15,527 nt of DNA from Candidatus Tenderia sp. (GTDB lineage Bacteria; Pseudomonadota; Gammaproteobacteria; Tenderiales; Tenderiaceae), in the NCBI GenBank assembly GCA_030148045.1, contig JASBUE010000258.1, forward strand, positions 1 to 15,527. Reading direction: 5' to 3'. The notes under the pieces are model-generated. The model did not search any database, was not told the DNA's origin, and saw nothing but the letters and a program-made list of their open reading frames with translations. Below are positions 1 through 6,283 of this stretch, in pieces (the stretch's first letter is position 1; each line of letters opens with the position of its first letter). The translations under genes and the position numbers were made by a program.

Positions 1-796
1 TGGCGTAGGCCTCGAGGATCGCCTGCTTGTCGTAGCGCAGCTCCAGCAGCAGGGCCATGATGGCCTCGTTGATCTTGCGCCTCAGGGTACGCTCGCTGTC
101 GAGGTAGAAGTTCTTCACCAGCTGCTGGGTCAGGGTGCTGCCGCCCTGCACCACCCGGCCGGCGCGCAGGTTGGCCCAGGCGGCGCGGGCGATGGCGCGG
201 AAATCGAGGCCGTGGTGGCTGGCGAACTGGCGGTCTTCGATGGCCTGCAGGGCGACGGTCAGCACGGGCGGCAGGTCCGCCAGCCGCACCAGCACCCGGT
301 CCTCGCGATGGGCCGGGTGGATGATGCCGATCGTCATTGGCTCCAGGCGCACCAGCGACAGCGGCTCGCCCGAGGCCGCATCGCTCAGCGACTTCAGCTG
401 CTGTCCGGCGAAACCGAGCCTGATGGAGCGTCCCGGCTCCTGGCTGTCCCAGTGGCGGAAGCTGCGCGTGGTGATGACGAAGTCGTCCCCTTCCCGACGA
501 TAGCTACCCGGCGCAAAGCCATCCAAGGAGGGTTGGTAGCCGATCAGCCTCAGCTCGGCCAACAGATTCCCGGCGCTGAGGAGCTTTTGCGGAGAGAGCT
601 CCAGCGCCCGGGCATAGACGCGCGAGGGCACCGACCAGCGCTTGCCCTCGAACTTGTCCTGCACCAGCCGGTCGAGGTAGAGGGTATATCCGGCCAGGGC
701 CAGCACACCTGCCAGTCCGAGCAGAAACAGGGACTTATACGGGAAACGCCGCCGGGTTCGACGGGCGGAGGCTTTCTTACTGCGCTTTTTCGGCAT
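1..796 (-). CDS. mrcB: Penicillin-binding protein 1B, N-terminal part (partial at window edge)
   Basis: Bifunctional inner-membrane peptidoglycan glycosyltransferase/transpeptidase. Only the first 265 codons are in the window. A basic cytoplasmic tail (MPKKRSKKASARRTRRR) precedes one membrane anchor at about residues 20-40. Residues about 60-150 match the position of the UB2H domain that in E. coli binds LpoB. The GT51 domain follows, with AIEDRQF (catalytic Glu187 by homology) and GGSTLTQQLVKN (218-229). This arrangement distinguishes PBP1B from PBP1A. I chose the ATG at 794-796 because the basic tail followed by an anchor is typical of the family. There is no Shine-Dalgarno site before it, and a perfect TATAAT lies only six bases upstream. 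The transpeptidase domain is expected beyond the edge. Family assignment is very secure; the start is somewhat less so. Confidence 0.95.
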   Translation of the reverse strand, partial: MPKKRSKKASARRTRRRFPYKSLFLLGLAGVLALAGYTLYLDRLVQDKFEGKRWSVPSRVYARALELSPQKLLSAGNLLAELRLIGYQPSLDGFAPGSYRREGDDFVITTRSFRHWDSQEPGRSIRLGFAGQQLKSLSDAASGEPLSLVRLEPMTIGIIHPAHREDRVLVRLADLPPVLTVALQAIEDRQFASHHGLDFRAIARAAWANLRAGRVVQGGSTLTQQLVKNFYLDSERTLRRKINEAIMALLLELRYDKQAILEAYA

Positions 797-802
797 GGGC
801 GG

Positions 803-808
803 ATTATA
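803..808 (-). promoter_or_regulatory. Perfect -10 box (TATAAT) directly upstream of mrcB
   Basis: On the minus strand TATAAT is followed by CCGCCC and then the mrcB ATG. Transcription starting about seven bases after the box would begin at or next to the start codon, suggesting a leaderless mRNA. No convincing -35 hexamer is visible 16-18 bases further upstream. Confidence 0.4.
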
Positions 809-850
809 GCAATTCGTCGGGGCGGGAATTGTGTCCCCATGCACCACTCG

Positions 851-878
851 TTGTCATCACGGTAAAAAGCCTTAATAT
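851..878 (+). promoter_or_regulatory. Putative sigma-70 promoter of the small secreted protein gene
   Basis: TTGTCA (851-856) and TAATAT (873-878) are separated by 16 bases. The predicted transcript would start near 885, giving a leader of about 27 bases before the ATG at 912. The promoter is divergent from mrcB. Confidence 0.4.
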
Positions 879-911
879 AGAAACGCCCATCAACCAACAA
901 CGGGACCCGGA

Positions 912-1304
912 ATGAAGCAGTTACAAGCCTTTTTGTTTATCCTCATCGCCCTCTTCTTCTCCGCAACCCTTCATGCCCAGGACGCCAAAGAAAAAGGCGA
1001 GATCCTGAACCTCATTAAAGACCTTGCCCGCTTGACGGACATGGCCGACGCCTGCGGCGAACACATGAATTATTTCGGCAAGAAGGCGCTGGAAGGCGAA
1101 GTCTGCAAGGAATTCGACCAGGGCTACCATGCCCTCTGGCCCAGCCGCGCCGCCCTGCAACAGGTGGTGGCCGACTACACCATCCGCCTGCAGCAGGGCG
1201 AATATGTCTGTGACACCTGCGAAGTCATGCTGCAGCGCGTCGAGGAGTTGCGCATTACCGTGACCTACTATCTGGATTATATGGATTTCGTGAAGACGTT
1301 CTGA
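912..1304 (+). CDS. Small secreted protein with four cysteines, unknown function
   Basis: A 130-aa protein I do not recognise. Residues 1-22 form a clear Sec signal peptide (MKQLQAFLFILIALFFSATLHA) with likely cleavage after HA. The mature part of about 108 residues has cysteines at 48, 65, 100 and 103; the last two form a CDTC pair. Disulfide bonding in the periplasm is plausible, and heme or metal binding cannot be excluded, although CxxC here is not followed by His. The rest looks helical, with aromatic residues near the C-terminus (YYLDYMDF). GGGA at 902-905 lies six bases before the ATG and is a modest ribosome binding site. The gene is divergent from mrcB and seems to stand alone. A cell-envelope role is only inferred from location and signal peptide. 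Confidence 0.8.
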   Translation: MKQLQAFLFILIALFFSATLHAQDAKEKGEILNLIKDLARLTDMADACGEHMNYFGKKALEGEVCKEFDQGYHALWPSRAALQQVVADYTIRLQQGEYVCDTCEVMLQRVEELRITVTYYLDYMDFVKTF

Positions 1305-1470
1305 TCAAGGCGCGTCGTTACCCTCCTTTTCCATACTGATCGCCACCGTTCCCATTCGTTTGTAACGATCGGGATAGCTGGCGTTTGAGCAGGCGACTTT
1401 AAGTCTAAACAAACTACCCGCTGTCATTTATCCTGCCAATCAACATAGAGCTGCCTCCTATCTGATCCCT

Positions 1471-1476
1471 TATAAT
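1471..1476 (+). promoter_or_regulatory. Perfect -10 box (TATAAT) upstream of the DUF3592-like gene
   Basis: TATAAT at 1471-1476 would place a transcript start near 1483, giving a leader of about 40 bases to the GTG at 1523. The in-frame TTG at 1481 would sit at the transcript end, which also favours the GTG start. The -35 region is not convincing. Confidence 0.4.
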
Positions 1477-1522
1477 CGCCTTGATTGTATTTTCAACCCC
1501 TGTCTGGGGGGAAAGGAAAAAC

Positions 1523-1951
1523 GTGAACCTGTATGCCATTATCCTTGTCATAGTCACCCTCGGCGGCATCGCCATTAGCATGTGGGGCTGGCGCGTGCTT
1601 AAGCGGACACGGGAGACCGGACAATGGCCCAGCACGGGCGGCATTATCGAGGCATCGGAACCCACCTCGGAGACCGATGACCTACTGCCGCACATCGTTT
1701 ACCGCTATGAAGTAAACGGCGAGGTCTATCGCCGCAGCTTTGAATTCCCCGCCGGCACCAACCCTATGCCAGAGTTTGCCGAAAGCTACGTCAGAAAGTA
1801 TCCAGTAGGTGCCGCAGTGGCGGTTTTCTACAACCCGGAACTACCTGGACAATCCACGCTTGAGCCAGGCACACGCGGCGACTGGATGATACTGGCATTG
1901 GGGGTTTTGATGGCCTTGGGTGGTGCCATCAGCCTGCTGGTTTCGTTATGA
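1523..1951 (+). CDS. DUF3592-like membrane protein
   Basis: A 142-aa protein starting at GTG 1523. I prefer this to the in-frame TTG at 1481 because a GGAAAGG ribosome binding site lies just upstream and the protein then begins directly with a membrane segment (about residues 2-23). A second membrane segment lies at the C-terminus (about 121-142). Between them is a soluble beta-rich domain with the DUF3592-type pattern: IVYRYEVNGEVYRR, then KYPVGAAVAVFYNPELPGQS, then an LEPG motif. Function of the family is unknown. The topology suggests an inner-membrane protein with the middle domain on one side. The TGA overlaps the stop codon of the convergent TPR gene, and no terminator is seen between them. 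Confidence 0.8.
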   Translation: MNLYAIILVIVTLGGIAISMWGWRVLKRTRETGQWPSTGGIIEASEPTSETDDLLPHIVYRYEVNGEVYRRSFEFPAGTNPMPEFAESYVRKYPVGAAVAVFYNPELPGQSTLEPGTRGDWMILALGVLMALGGAISLLVSL

Positions 1952-2329
1952 CCCACCACCGGTCATCTGCCTGGTAATGGCGACATACTGATCAATGGTC
2001 TCTTTTTCCGTCGTCTTGTCGGCTGCCGCCATGAAGCACCGGATCTCTTCAGCCGCCTCGTCCTGCCGCCCCTGTTTCCATAAGGTGTTGAACAAGGCGA
2101 CGGAAAACCTGCCGTTACCGGGCTCCATCATAACGAGGCGTTCGAACACCATCTCCGCCTCTTGCAGCTTACCGGTGGTGAAGTAGGAACCGCCCAGCAT
2201 CATCAATGCCGCCTGGTTACTCGGTTCCGTTTTCAGGAGTTCAAGCAACATCAGGCGGGCGTCCTCGCCCTTACCTGCCTCAGCCAGTCGACGCGCCTCA
2301 TCAAGTCGTTTTCCTGTATCCCGTGCCAC
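1946..2329 (-). CDS. Small TPR-repeat protein
   Basis: A 127-aa protein without a signal peptide, likely cytoplasmic. It is built of TPR-like helical hairpins, for example AEAGKGEDARLMLLELLKTE, then ALMMLGGSYFTTGKLQEAEM, then FSVALFNTLWKQGRQDEAAE. It is presumably a protein-interaction module with unknown partner. The GTG start at 2329 is the furthest upstream in-frame choice, because an in-frame TGA precedes it closely. It has no visible Shine-Dalgarno site, so the start is uncertain. A 14-bp tandem repeat lies 11 bases upstream. Its TAA (1946-1948) abuts the TGA of the convergent gene, giving a 6-base overlap. Confidence 0.7.
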   Translation of the reverse strand: MARDTGKRLDEARRLAEAGKGEDARLMLLELLKTEPSNQAALMMLGGSYFTTGKLQEAEMVFERLVMMEPGNGRFSVALFNTLWKQGRQDEAAEEIRCFMAAADKTTEKETIDQYVAITRQMTGGGS

Positions 2330-2340
2330 TATGATAGTCT

Positions 2341-2368
2341 GTCGTCATAGAAATGTCGTCATAGAAAT
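2341..2368. repeat. Perfect 14-bp tandem duplication upstream of the TPR gene
   Basis: GTCGTCATAGAAAT occurs twice without a gap at 2341-2354 and 2355-2368. On the minus strand each copy contains TGACGAC. It lies in the TPR gene's upstream region and is probably a recent replication-slippage product. Confidence 0.9.
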
Positions 2369-2400
2369 AAGGAAAATCGATTCCTCAACGTTCGATGTGC

Positions 2401-2688
2401 TCAACAAGGGATTCCAGCCGTTTGGCGACCCTCCCACAGGATCATCGGTCCCGCCTCCTCAATGGTCTCCTCCTGCCACTCCTGATGTGTTTTACGCTTC
2501 AGCGCCTCGATGTGATTCACGAGCTTTAGCCGTTCCTGCTCCAAGGAACCCAGCTCATTCCGGAGTTCCGACACTTCGGTGCCCGGGCCTATCCCCTCTC
2601 TTGCCCGTGCAAGCAATTCATCAAAGTGTTTAAGGCGAGTTTCATGCTCAAGAATATGCTGTTCCACCAATGCGTCATACTTGGCCAT
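2401..2688 (-). CDS. Small coiled-coil protein, unknown function
   Basis: A 95-aa cytoplasmic protein rich in Glu, Leu and Lys. A charged helix (residues about 1-30) and a clear coiled-coil stretch (about 40-75, SELRNELGSLEQERLKLVNH) are followed by a short tail. I chose the ATG at 2688 because GGAGGA lies nine bases upstream. The alternative ATG at 2697 would sit almost on that site. The longer in-frame extension to 2754 looks like non-coding sequence and overlaps the promoter. A good sigma-70 promoter precedes it. Coiled coils of this size often act as oligomerisation or adaptor modules, but I do not recognise the family. Confidence 0.7.
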   Translation of the reverse strand: MAKYDALVEQHILEHETRLKHFDELLARAREGIGPGTEVSELRNELGSLEQERLKLVNHIEALKRKTHQEWQEETIEEAGPMILWEGRQTAGIPC

Positions 2689-2741
2689 GATCTGCATTCC
2701 TCCATGAGTTCGTTGTTGTGAACGGCCCCCTCGTATGCTTA

Positions 2742-2770
2742 ATAATAGACCCACATATCGGCGCCGTTAA
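2742..2770 (-). promoter_or_regulatory. Putative sigma-70 promoter of the coiled-coil gene
   Basis: On the minus strand TTAACG (2765-2770) and TATTAT (2742-2747) are separated by exactly 17 bases. This matches four and five of six consensus positions, and the transcript would start near 2735, about 47 bases before the ATG at 2688. Confidence 0.5.
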
Positions 2771-2817
2771 GAAAACCTACCTACTCATAGGAAAAGCATG
2801 CAGGAAATAATAACCGT

Positions 2818-3153
2818 TCATGTCTTCTGTTGCTTTAACATTGAAGCGTATTTCCGGGCCAGTTCTTCGAACCGCGGCGTCAAGCCCACATCCTCATAAA
2901 TCGGATCACCGAACTCATCCTCCGCCACCACCTTCTTGCCCGGAACATAGGGCAAGGCCTCTTCCACCTCATCCAGCGCGGTAGAGAGCAATTCACCCAC
3001 CAATTGCGCTTCGGTACGGCCGGGAAACACCTCTGCCAGAGCACGGACACGGGCATAATCACGGCTTGTGAGTTTTACCGTGATCTCATTGACTGCCGGC
3101 TCGCTGCGGGAATCCGCCTCCCAAGCCTTGATCAACTGTTTCATTCTATTCAT
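2818..3153 (-). CDS. Conserved 111-aa protein, possible pilin-assembly-labelled family
   Basis: A cytoplasmic protein with no membrane segment. The N-terminal half (MNRMKQLIKAWEADSRSEP, then VNEITVKLTSRDYARVRALA) resembles a strand-helix-helix ribbon-helix-helix-like arrangement with a conserved-looking FPGRTEAQLVGELL. The C-terminal half has EEALPYVPGKKVVAEDEFGD and PIYEDVGLTPRFEELARKY. From memory, similar short gammaproteobacterial proteins carry labels such as pilin assembly protein or type 1 pili tip component. I cannot verify these, and no pilus genes are nearby. I chose the ATG at 3153 because GAGGAA lies a few bases upstream; the in-frame ATG at 3171 would precede that site. It may instead be a small DNA-binding regulator. 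Confidence 0.7.
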   Translation of the reverse strand: MNRMKQLIKAWEADSRSEPAVNEITVKLTSRDYARVRALAEVFPGRTEAQLVGELLSTALDEVEEALPYVPGKKVVAEDEFGDPIYEDVGLTPRFEELARKYASMLKQQKT

Positions 3154-3360
3154 GGCATCTTCCTCACACATGAGTACCCAAAGCTAATAAAGCATAGGAA
3201 AGCGACGCCGGTATTGCCAGTCAGCTAGCGCGACGGCCACAGCGGCATGTCAATGGCGACCAACAGCGACGGGCGTAAACGAATGAGACAACGCGTCGCG
3301 GTATCTTCCCTATGCTTAAAAAGAAATCAGCACTAAAGGACCGGGACGCCGGCCACTCCG

Positions 3361-4440
3361 CTACGCCCCGCCGAGTGTGGGATAGTCGGTATAGCCCTTC
3401 TCACCGGGTGTGTAAAAGGTATCGTAGTCCGGTTCGTTCAAGGGCGCATTGGTTTCCCAACGCTTGGGGAGATCGGGGTTGGCCAGGAAGGGCCGCCCCA
3501 CTGCAATCAGATCCGCCTTGCCCGGCAGGTCCCGTTCCGCCCGCTCGGCATCATAGCCGCCGGATAGAATCAGGGTGTTGCAGAATTCATCGCGAAAGAT
3601 CTCCTTGATCGAGCCCGGCACTTCGGGGGCGCCCATGGGTGAGTGATCGACCAGGTGCACATAGACCGGATCCACCGTGTCCAGTTCCTGCGCCAGATAA
3701 GTGTAATCCGCTTCCATTTCGTCGTAGAGCGGCATGTCGTTGAACACCCCGTATGGTGACAGACGAATACCGACCTTATGGTGGCCGATGGCGTCGCAGA
3801 CCGCTTCCGTCACCTCCAGCACAAAGCGGGCACGGTTTTCAATGCCGCCGCCGTACTGATCTTCGCGCCGGTTGCTGTTGGGGCGGATGAACTGCTCCAG
3901 CAGATAGCCGTTGGCAGCATGTAATTCCACTCCGTCGAAGCCCGCTTCCATGGCGTTGCGGGCCGCCTGCACATACTCGTCACGGGCGCTGCGAATGTCT
4001 TCCAGCGTCATCGCCTCCGGCACCGGCAGCGGCTGCAGTCCTTCGCTGTCGGTATACATCTGCTCCGCCGCCGGCACGGCTGATGGCGCCAGCACGCGTG
4101 CGCCGGCGGGCAGATTGAGGGGGTGGGAGATACGACCGGTGTGCATAAGCTGGATGAAGATGTGGCCGCCCTGTTCGTGTACCGCGTCGGTGATCCGCTT
4201 CCACCCTTCCACTTGCGCTTCGTTAAAAATACCGGGAATACGCGGATAACCGAGGCCATTGGGTGAAGGCGAAGTCCCCTCGGTAATAATCAATCCCGCC
4301 GAGGCACGCTGCTGGTAGTAGATACGCATCAGATCATTGGGAATATTGTCGGTGGCGCGGTTGCGCGTCAGCGGCGCCATTACAATCCGGTTCTTCAAGA
4401 CCACATCACCCAGACGGTATTCAGTAAACAAACGTGACAT
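3361..4440 (-). CDS. nemA: Old Yellow Enzyme family NAD(P)H:flavin oxidoreductase (N-ethylmaleimide reductase type)
   Basis: FMN-dependent ene-reductase with a TIM-barrel fold, about 359 aa, the normal length for the NemA/OYE group. These enzymes reduce activated C=C bonds, maleimides, nitro compounds and other electrophiles with NAD(P)H. Seen in sequence: the N-terminal FMN-binding strand RIVMAPLTRNR, QLMHTGR, the active-site ELHAANGYLLEQF (His174, Asn177 and Tyr179 bind substrate and donate the proton by homology to OYE), and the C-terminal phosphate-binding SGGYD and AVGRPFLANPDLP. The start at ATG 4440 (MSRLF) is favoured by GGAG seven bases upstream; starts at 4446 or 4458 are possible. 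A 12-bp palindrome and candidate promoter lie upstream, suggesting repressor control as for nemA in E. coli. The exact physiological substrate is unknown. Confidence 0.92.
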   Translation of the reverse strand: MSRLFTEYRLGDVVLKNRIVMAPLTRNRATDNIPNDLMRIYYQQRASAGLIITEGTSPSPNGLGYPRIPGIFNEAQVEGWKRITDAVHEQGGHIFIQLMHTGRISHPLNLPAGARVLAPSAVPAAEQMYTDSEGLQPLPVPEAMTLEDIRSARDEYVQAARNAMEAGFDGVELHAANGYLLEQFIRPNSNRREDQYGGGIENRARFVLEVTEAVCDAIGHHKVGIRLSPYGVFNDMPLYDEMEADYTYLAQELDTVDPVYVHLVDHSPMGAPEVPGSIKEIFRDEFCNTLILSGGYDAERAERDLPGKADLIAVGRPFLANPDLPKRWETNAPLNEPDYDTFYTPGEKGYTDYPTLGGA

Positions 4441-4488
4441 CCTCATGCTCCATTTCATGTTTTTGATTTAGCGGAAAACGATAACCAA

Positions 4489-4500
4489 TATTGCGCAATA
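4489..4500. promoter_or_regulatory. 12-bp perfect palindrome, candidate operator of the OYE gene
   Basis: TATTGCGCAATA is a perfect palindrome 49 bases upstream of the OYE start codon. It overlaps the candidate -10 box by three bases, a typical place for a dimeric repressor to block transcription. The regulator is not in the window. Confidence 0.45.
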
Positions 4501-4527
4501 ACATTCTGCGTCGCATATACCCGACAA
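4498..4527 (-). promoter_or_regulatory. Putative sigma-70 promoter of the OYE gene
   Basis: On the minus strand TTGTCG (4522-4527) and TGTTAT (4498-4503) are separated by 18 bases. Each matches four of six consensus positions. The transcript would start near 4491, inside the palindrome. Confidence 0.35.
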
Positions 4528-4559
4528 GTATATGATGGATACGCGGCTAACGTCATGGG

Positions 4560-4716
4560 AACCACCCACAGCGGCCGGCAAAAACCATTAAATCAACCGC
4601 GAAAATAGTCAGTAAACGCCGCTATCCCTGGATCAGGCCAGCAGGATCAACACCACCCCCCACCACCAGGGGCTGGGATGACGAAAACCTGAAAACGCCG
4701 TGTAACCACCCACAGC
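4560..4716. repeat. 13-bp direct repeat pair flanking the intergenic region
   Basis: AACCACCCACAGC occurs at 4560-4572 and 4704-4716, separated by 131 bases that contain no gene. It may be chance or the footprint of a small insertion; no terminal inverted repeats were noticed. Confidence 0.4.
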
Positions 4717-4721
4717 CCGAG

Positions 4722-5021
4722 CTATTGCTCTTCCGGCGGCAAGGGCGCCCCCTCGGGCCAGTCACTGAGAGGATAGGGGTGTTCCTCGCTGTTGAAGGTC
4801 AAAAACAGCAGTATCTGATAATGATAGGTACTCAGACTCTGCCCGAATGACAACAGCTTTTGATTGGTCGAGCCGGTAAAGACGACGCTGAAGAACTGGA
4901 AAACGACGACTACCCCGACAACGAACTTGGCCACCCAGAGGCAGAAGGCGAACAACAGCATGTAGAGGCCACGGCGCCAGATGGTGCCTTCGCGGGTGGA
5001 AGATTCCATGTCGGTATTCAT
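4722..5021 (-). CDS. DUF4389-like membrane protein
   Basis: A 99-aa protein that matches the DUF4389 pattern. A short polar N-terminus (MNTDMESSTREGTIWRRGLY) is followed by one long hydrophobic segment (about 19-48, LLFAFCLWVAKFVVGVVVVF) that could span once or form a tight hairpin. After it come FTGSTNQKLLSFGQSLSTY, YQILLFLTFNSEEHPYPLSD and a Pro/Glu-rich tail. It is probably an inner-membrane protein; the function of the family is unknown. AAGGAG lies five bases before the ATG, a strong ribosome binding site. No operon partner is visible: the OYE gene lies 281 bases downstream and the next plus-strand unit is divergent. Confidence 0.85.
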   Translation of the reverse strand: MNTDMESSTREGTIWRRGLYMLLFAFCLWVAKFVVGVVVVFQFFSVVFTGSTNQKLLSFGQSLSTYHYQILLFLTFNSEEHPYPLSDWPEGAPLPPEEQ

Positions 5022-5305
5022 GCCAACTCCTTCATTGATGTGGACCTGATGTCGCCAAAGACAAATTCAATAAAGTACTGGATCTTACCGTATCCAGGCT
5101 CACGACCGCCTCATCCCCCACCCGCGGCGATATCATTGGGCATGCCCCCTACCCGCCTGCGGTCCCGGCAGCCATGCCGAGATGAGGGCGAACGGCAAAC
5201 CAGTTTTGATGAGGCCCCCAGTGCACCGGGTGTGCCGCGGGACCGTTTGAAAAGCCCATTCGGTGAGCCGCGGATGTTCACCGTCAGGCCTTGCAACCGG
5301 CTTTC

Positions 5306-5323
5306 CCGGTGCCGCGGCACCGG
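5306..5323. repeat. 18-bp perfect GC-rich palindrome
   Basis: CCGGTGCCGCGGCACCGG reads the same on both strands. It lies just upstream of the -35 box of the small peptide gene. It could be an operator, a repetitive extragenic palindrome remnant or a chance GC-rich palindrome. Confidence 0.6.
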
Positions 5324-5329
5324 CATTCC

Positions 5330-5358
5330 TTGCGTTCCGCCATATCCCCTACTATTTT
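5330..5358 (+). promoter_or_regulatory. Putative sigma-70 promoter of the 33-aa membrane peptide gene
   Basis: TTGCGT (5330-5335) and TATTTT (5353-5358) are separated by exactly 17 bases. The predicted transcript starts near 5365. Confidence 0.45.
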
Positions 5359-5444
5359 ATAGTTCATGGTGCGAGACGGGTAGATGCTGTATTGCGCCAT
5401 GATGAATCGTGATCTTTCAACCACATCAAGAGGAGGACAAGATC

Positions 5445-5546
5445 ATGCAGAATTTAATCCCTGAGCATCCTGCCAGTCATGGAGCGACACTTATCGTGAT
5501 TGCCGCCATCCTGCTTTCCCTCTTTTTCATGGCGCTGGTCTGGTAG
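5445..5546 (+). CDS. 33-aa single-span membrane peptide, unknown function
   Basis: A very short gene. A strong ribosome binding site (AGAGGAGG, about 5429-5436) precedes ATG 5445. The first 13 residues are polar (MQNLIPEHPASHG). Residues 14-33 form one uninterrupted hydrophobic segment (ATLIVIAAILLSLFFMALVW) that runs to the C-terminal Trp, followed by TAG. The likely product is an inner-membrane peptide with its N-terminus outside the lipid core. Promoter, leader, gene and a perfect terminator form a complete monocistronic unit, which argues that it is real. The layout recalls tiny respiratory-complex subunits such as the subunit IIa of ba3-type oxidases, but no oxidase gene is nearby and this is only a resemblance in shape. 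It could equally be a regulator of a membrane complex or a toxin-like peptide. Confidence 0.75.
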   Translation: MQNLIPEHPASHGATLIVIAAILLSLFFMALVW

Positions 5547-5586
5547 GAACCTGATCTTTTTCCAACAAGGATAACGGCTTTCCATT

Positions 5587-5622
5587 CACCCCGTGGCATT
5601 CCGCCACGGGGTGATTGCTTTT
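5587..5622 (+). terminator. Strong intrinsic terminator of the 33-aa peptide gene
   Basis: A perfect 11-bp stem, CACCCCGTGGC (5587-5597) with GCCACGGGGTG (5603-5613), encloses a 5-base loop (ATTCC) and is followed by ATTGCTTTTA. The hairpin may also help terminate the convergent OB-fold gene, whose stop is at 5636. Confidence 0.85.
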
Positions 5623-5635
5623 ACTAAGCCCGAAC

Positions 5636-6016
5636 TTACCTGTCGGCCGGGCTGAGTCTGGCCTCTTCCAATATCACCGGATAGCTGTAACCCATGCCGA
5701 AGTCGCTGTTGACGGTCACCCGGGCATCGACCTCTATCATGTCACCCACGCTGGCGGTCTGCTGGCTGGTGACGGTAATGTCATTGGTGCCCTCAGCACC
5801 GCTACCGTCCTGAATGTGAAGGAAGTTCTTGCCCATGATGTTGTTGTTGACCTTGACCACCTTGCCGCTGACGTGGATGTGCTTACCTGCCAACTGGCCC
5901 TTCCGGGCGAAGATCTCCGCGACGGTCAAGCTCGGCAGGCCCTCCGCGGCCGACAGTGCGGGAGGCATGGCGACGATGATGGCGGCCAACGCCGCAGCCA
6001 TAAGGTGCTTGTTCAT
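5636..6016 (-). CDS. Exported OB-fold protein
   Basis: A 126-aa protein with a Sec signal peptide (about residues 1-24, ending in ALSAAEG). The mature part looks like a small beta-barrel OB-fold: LAGKHIHVSGKVVKVNNNIM, then KNFLHIQDGSG, then NDITVTSQQTASVGDMIEVD, and ARVTVNSDFGMGYSYPVILE. This pattern of GKxVxVxGKVVKV and an IQDGSG turn occurs in periplasmic proteins sometimes found beside cytochrome and nitrite/sulfite reduction genes (NrfJ-like). No such genes are here, so the ligand is unknown. AAGGAG lies six bases before ATG 6016, which decides the start over the longer frame to 6055. Nucleic acid binding in the periplasm is unlikely; binding of a protein or small ligand is more plausible. 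Confidence 0.8.
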   Translation of the reverse strand: MNKHLMAAALAAIIVAMPPALSAAEGLPSLTVAEIFARKGQLAGKHIHVSGKVVKVNNNIMGKNFLHIQDGSGAEGTNDITVTSQQTASVGDMIEVDARVTVNSDFGMGYSYPVILEEARLSPADR

Positions 6017-6283
6017 GGGTGTCTCCTTCCTTCTGATAATGCGTCTTTGTAACACGGATCGGCTCTGAAAGACATGGCCTAAACAGCGAAGCCCGTGCCC
6101 GGCGAACTGCGCCGCAAGGGGCGCTCGTTGAAATTAGCCTGACGAGGGAGCGGCTATTCCCAGAACCTCCACCAGGGTCTTTTACCGTCAACATCCGGAC
6201 GAACATGGCCGCTTCATACTCATCCATTGGATTGATGTGGTACCCTTTTGCGCCAAATTGCATATAAGTTAGGGTAGTTGTCA

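Larger units (their letters stand above)
5022..5444. other. 423-base non-coding stretch between divergent units
   Basis: No convincing gene is seen; open frames here lack ribosome binding sites and family resemblance. It holds an 18-bp palindrome (5306-5323) and the promoter of the 33-aa peptide gene (5330-5358). The transcript from that promoter would carry a leader of about 80 bases (about 5365-5444). I found no match to riboswitches or RNase P RNA that I can recognise by eye. Confidence 0.6.

Noticed and set aside
212..865. A 217-codon plus-strand frame opposite mrcB
   Set aside because: The minus-strand frame encodes clear PBP1B motifs; the plus frame has no recognisable domain or ribosome binding site.
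1314..1368. Inverted CGTTAC/GTAACG as a terminator after the secreted protein gene
   Set aside because: The arms are only six bases and about 40 bases apart, with no T run.
3190..3317. AAGCATAGG/CCTATGCTT inverted pair between the 111-aa protein gene and the OYE gene
   Set aside because: Nine bases with a 110-base spacer can occur by chance and no element structure is visible.
4860..5402. A 180-codon plus-strand frame
   Set aside because: It overlaps the DUF4389-like gene antisense and continues through non-coding sequence; no ribosome binding site or family pattern.
5022..5444. Known riboswitch or RNase P RNA in the 423-base gap
   Set aside because: No conserved core motifs that I can recognise; the GC-rich palindrome alone is not enough.
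5445..5546. Assignment of the 33-aa peptide as ba3 oxidase subunit IIa
   Set aside because: Only the size and single helix are similar; there are no oxidase genes in the window.
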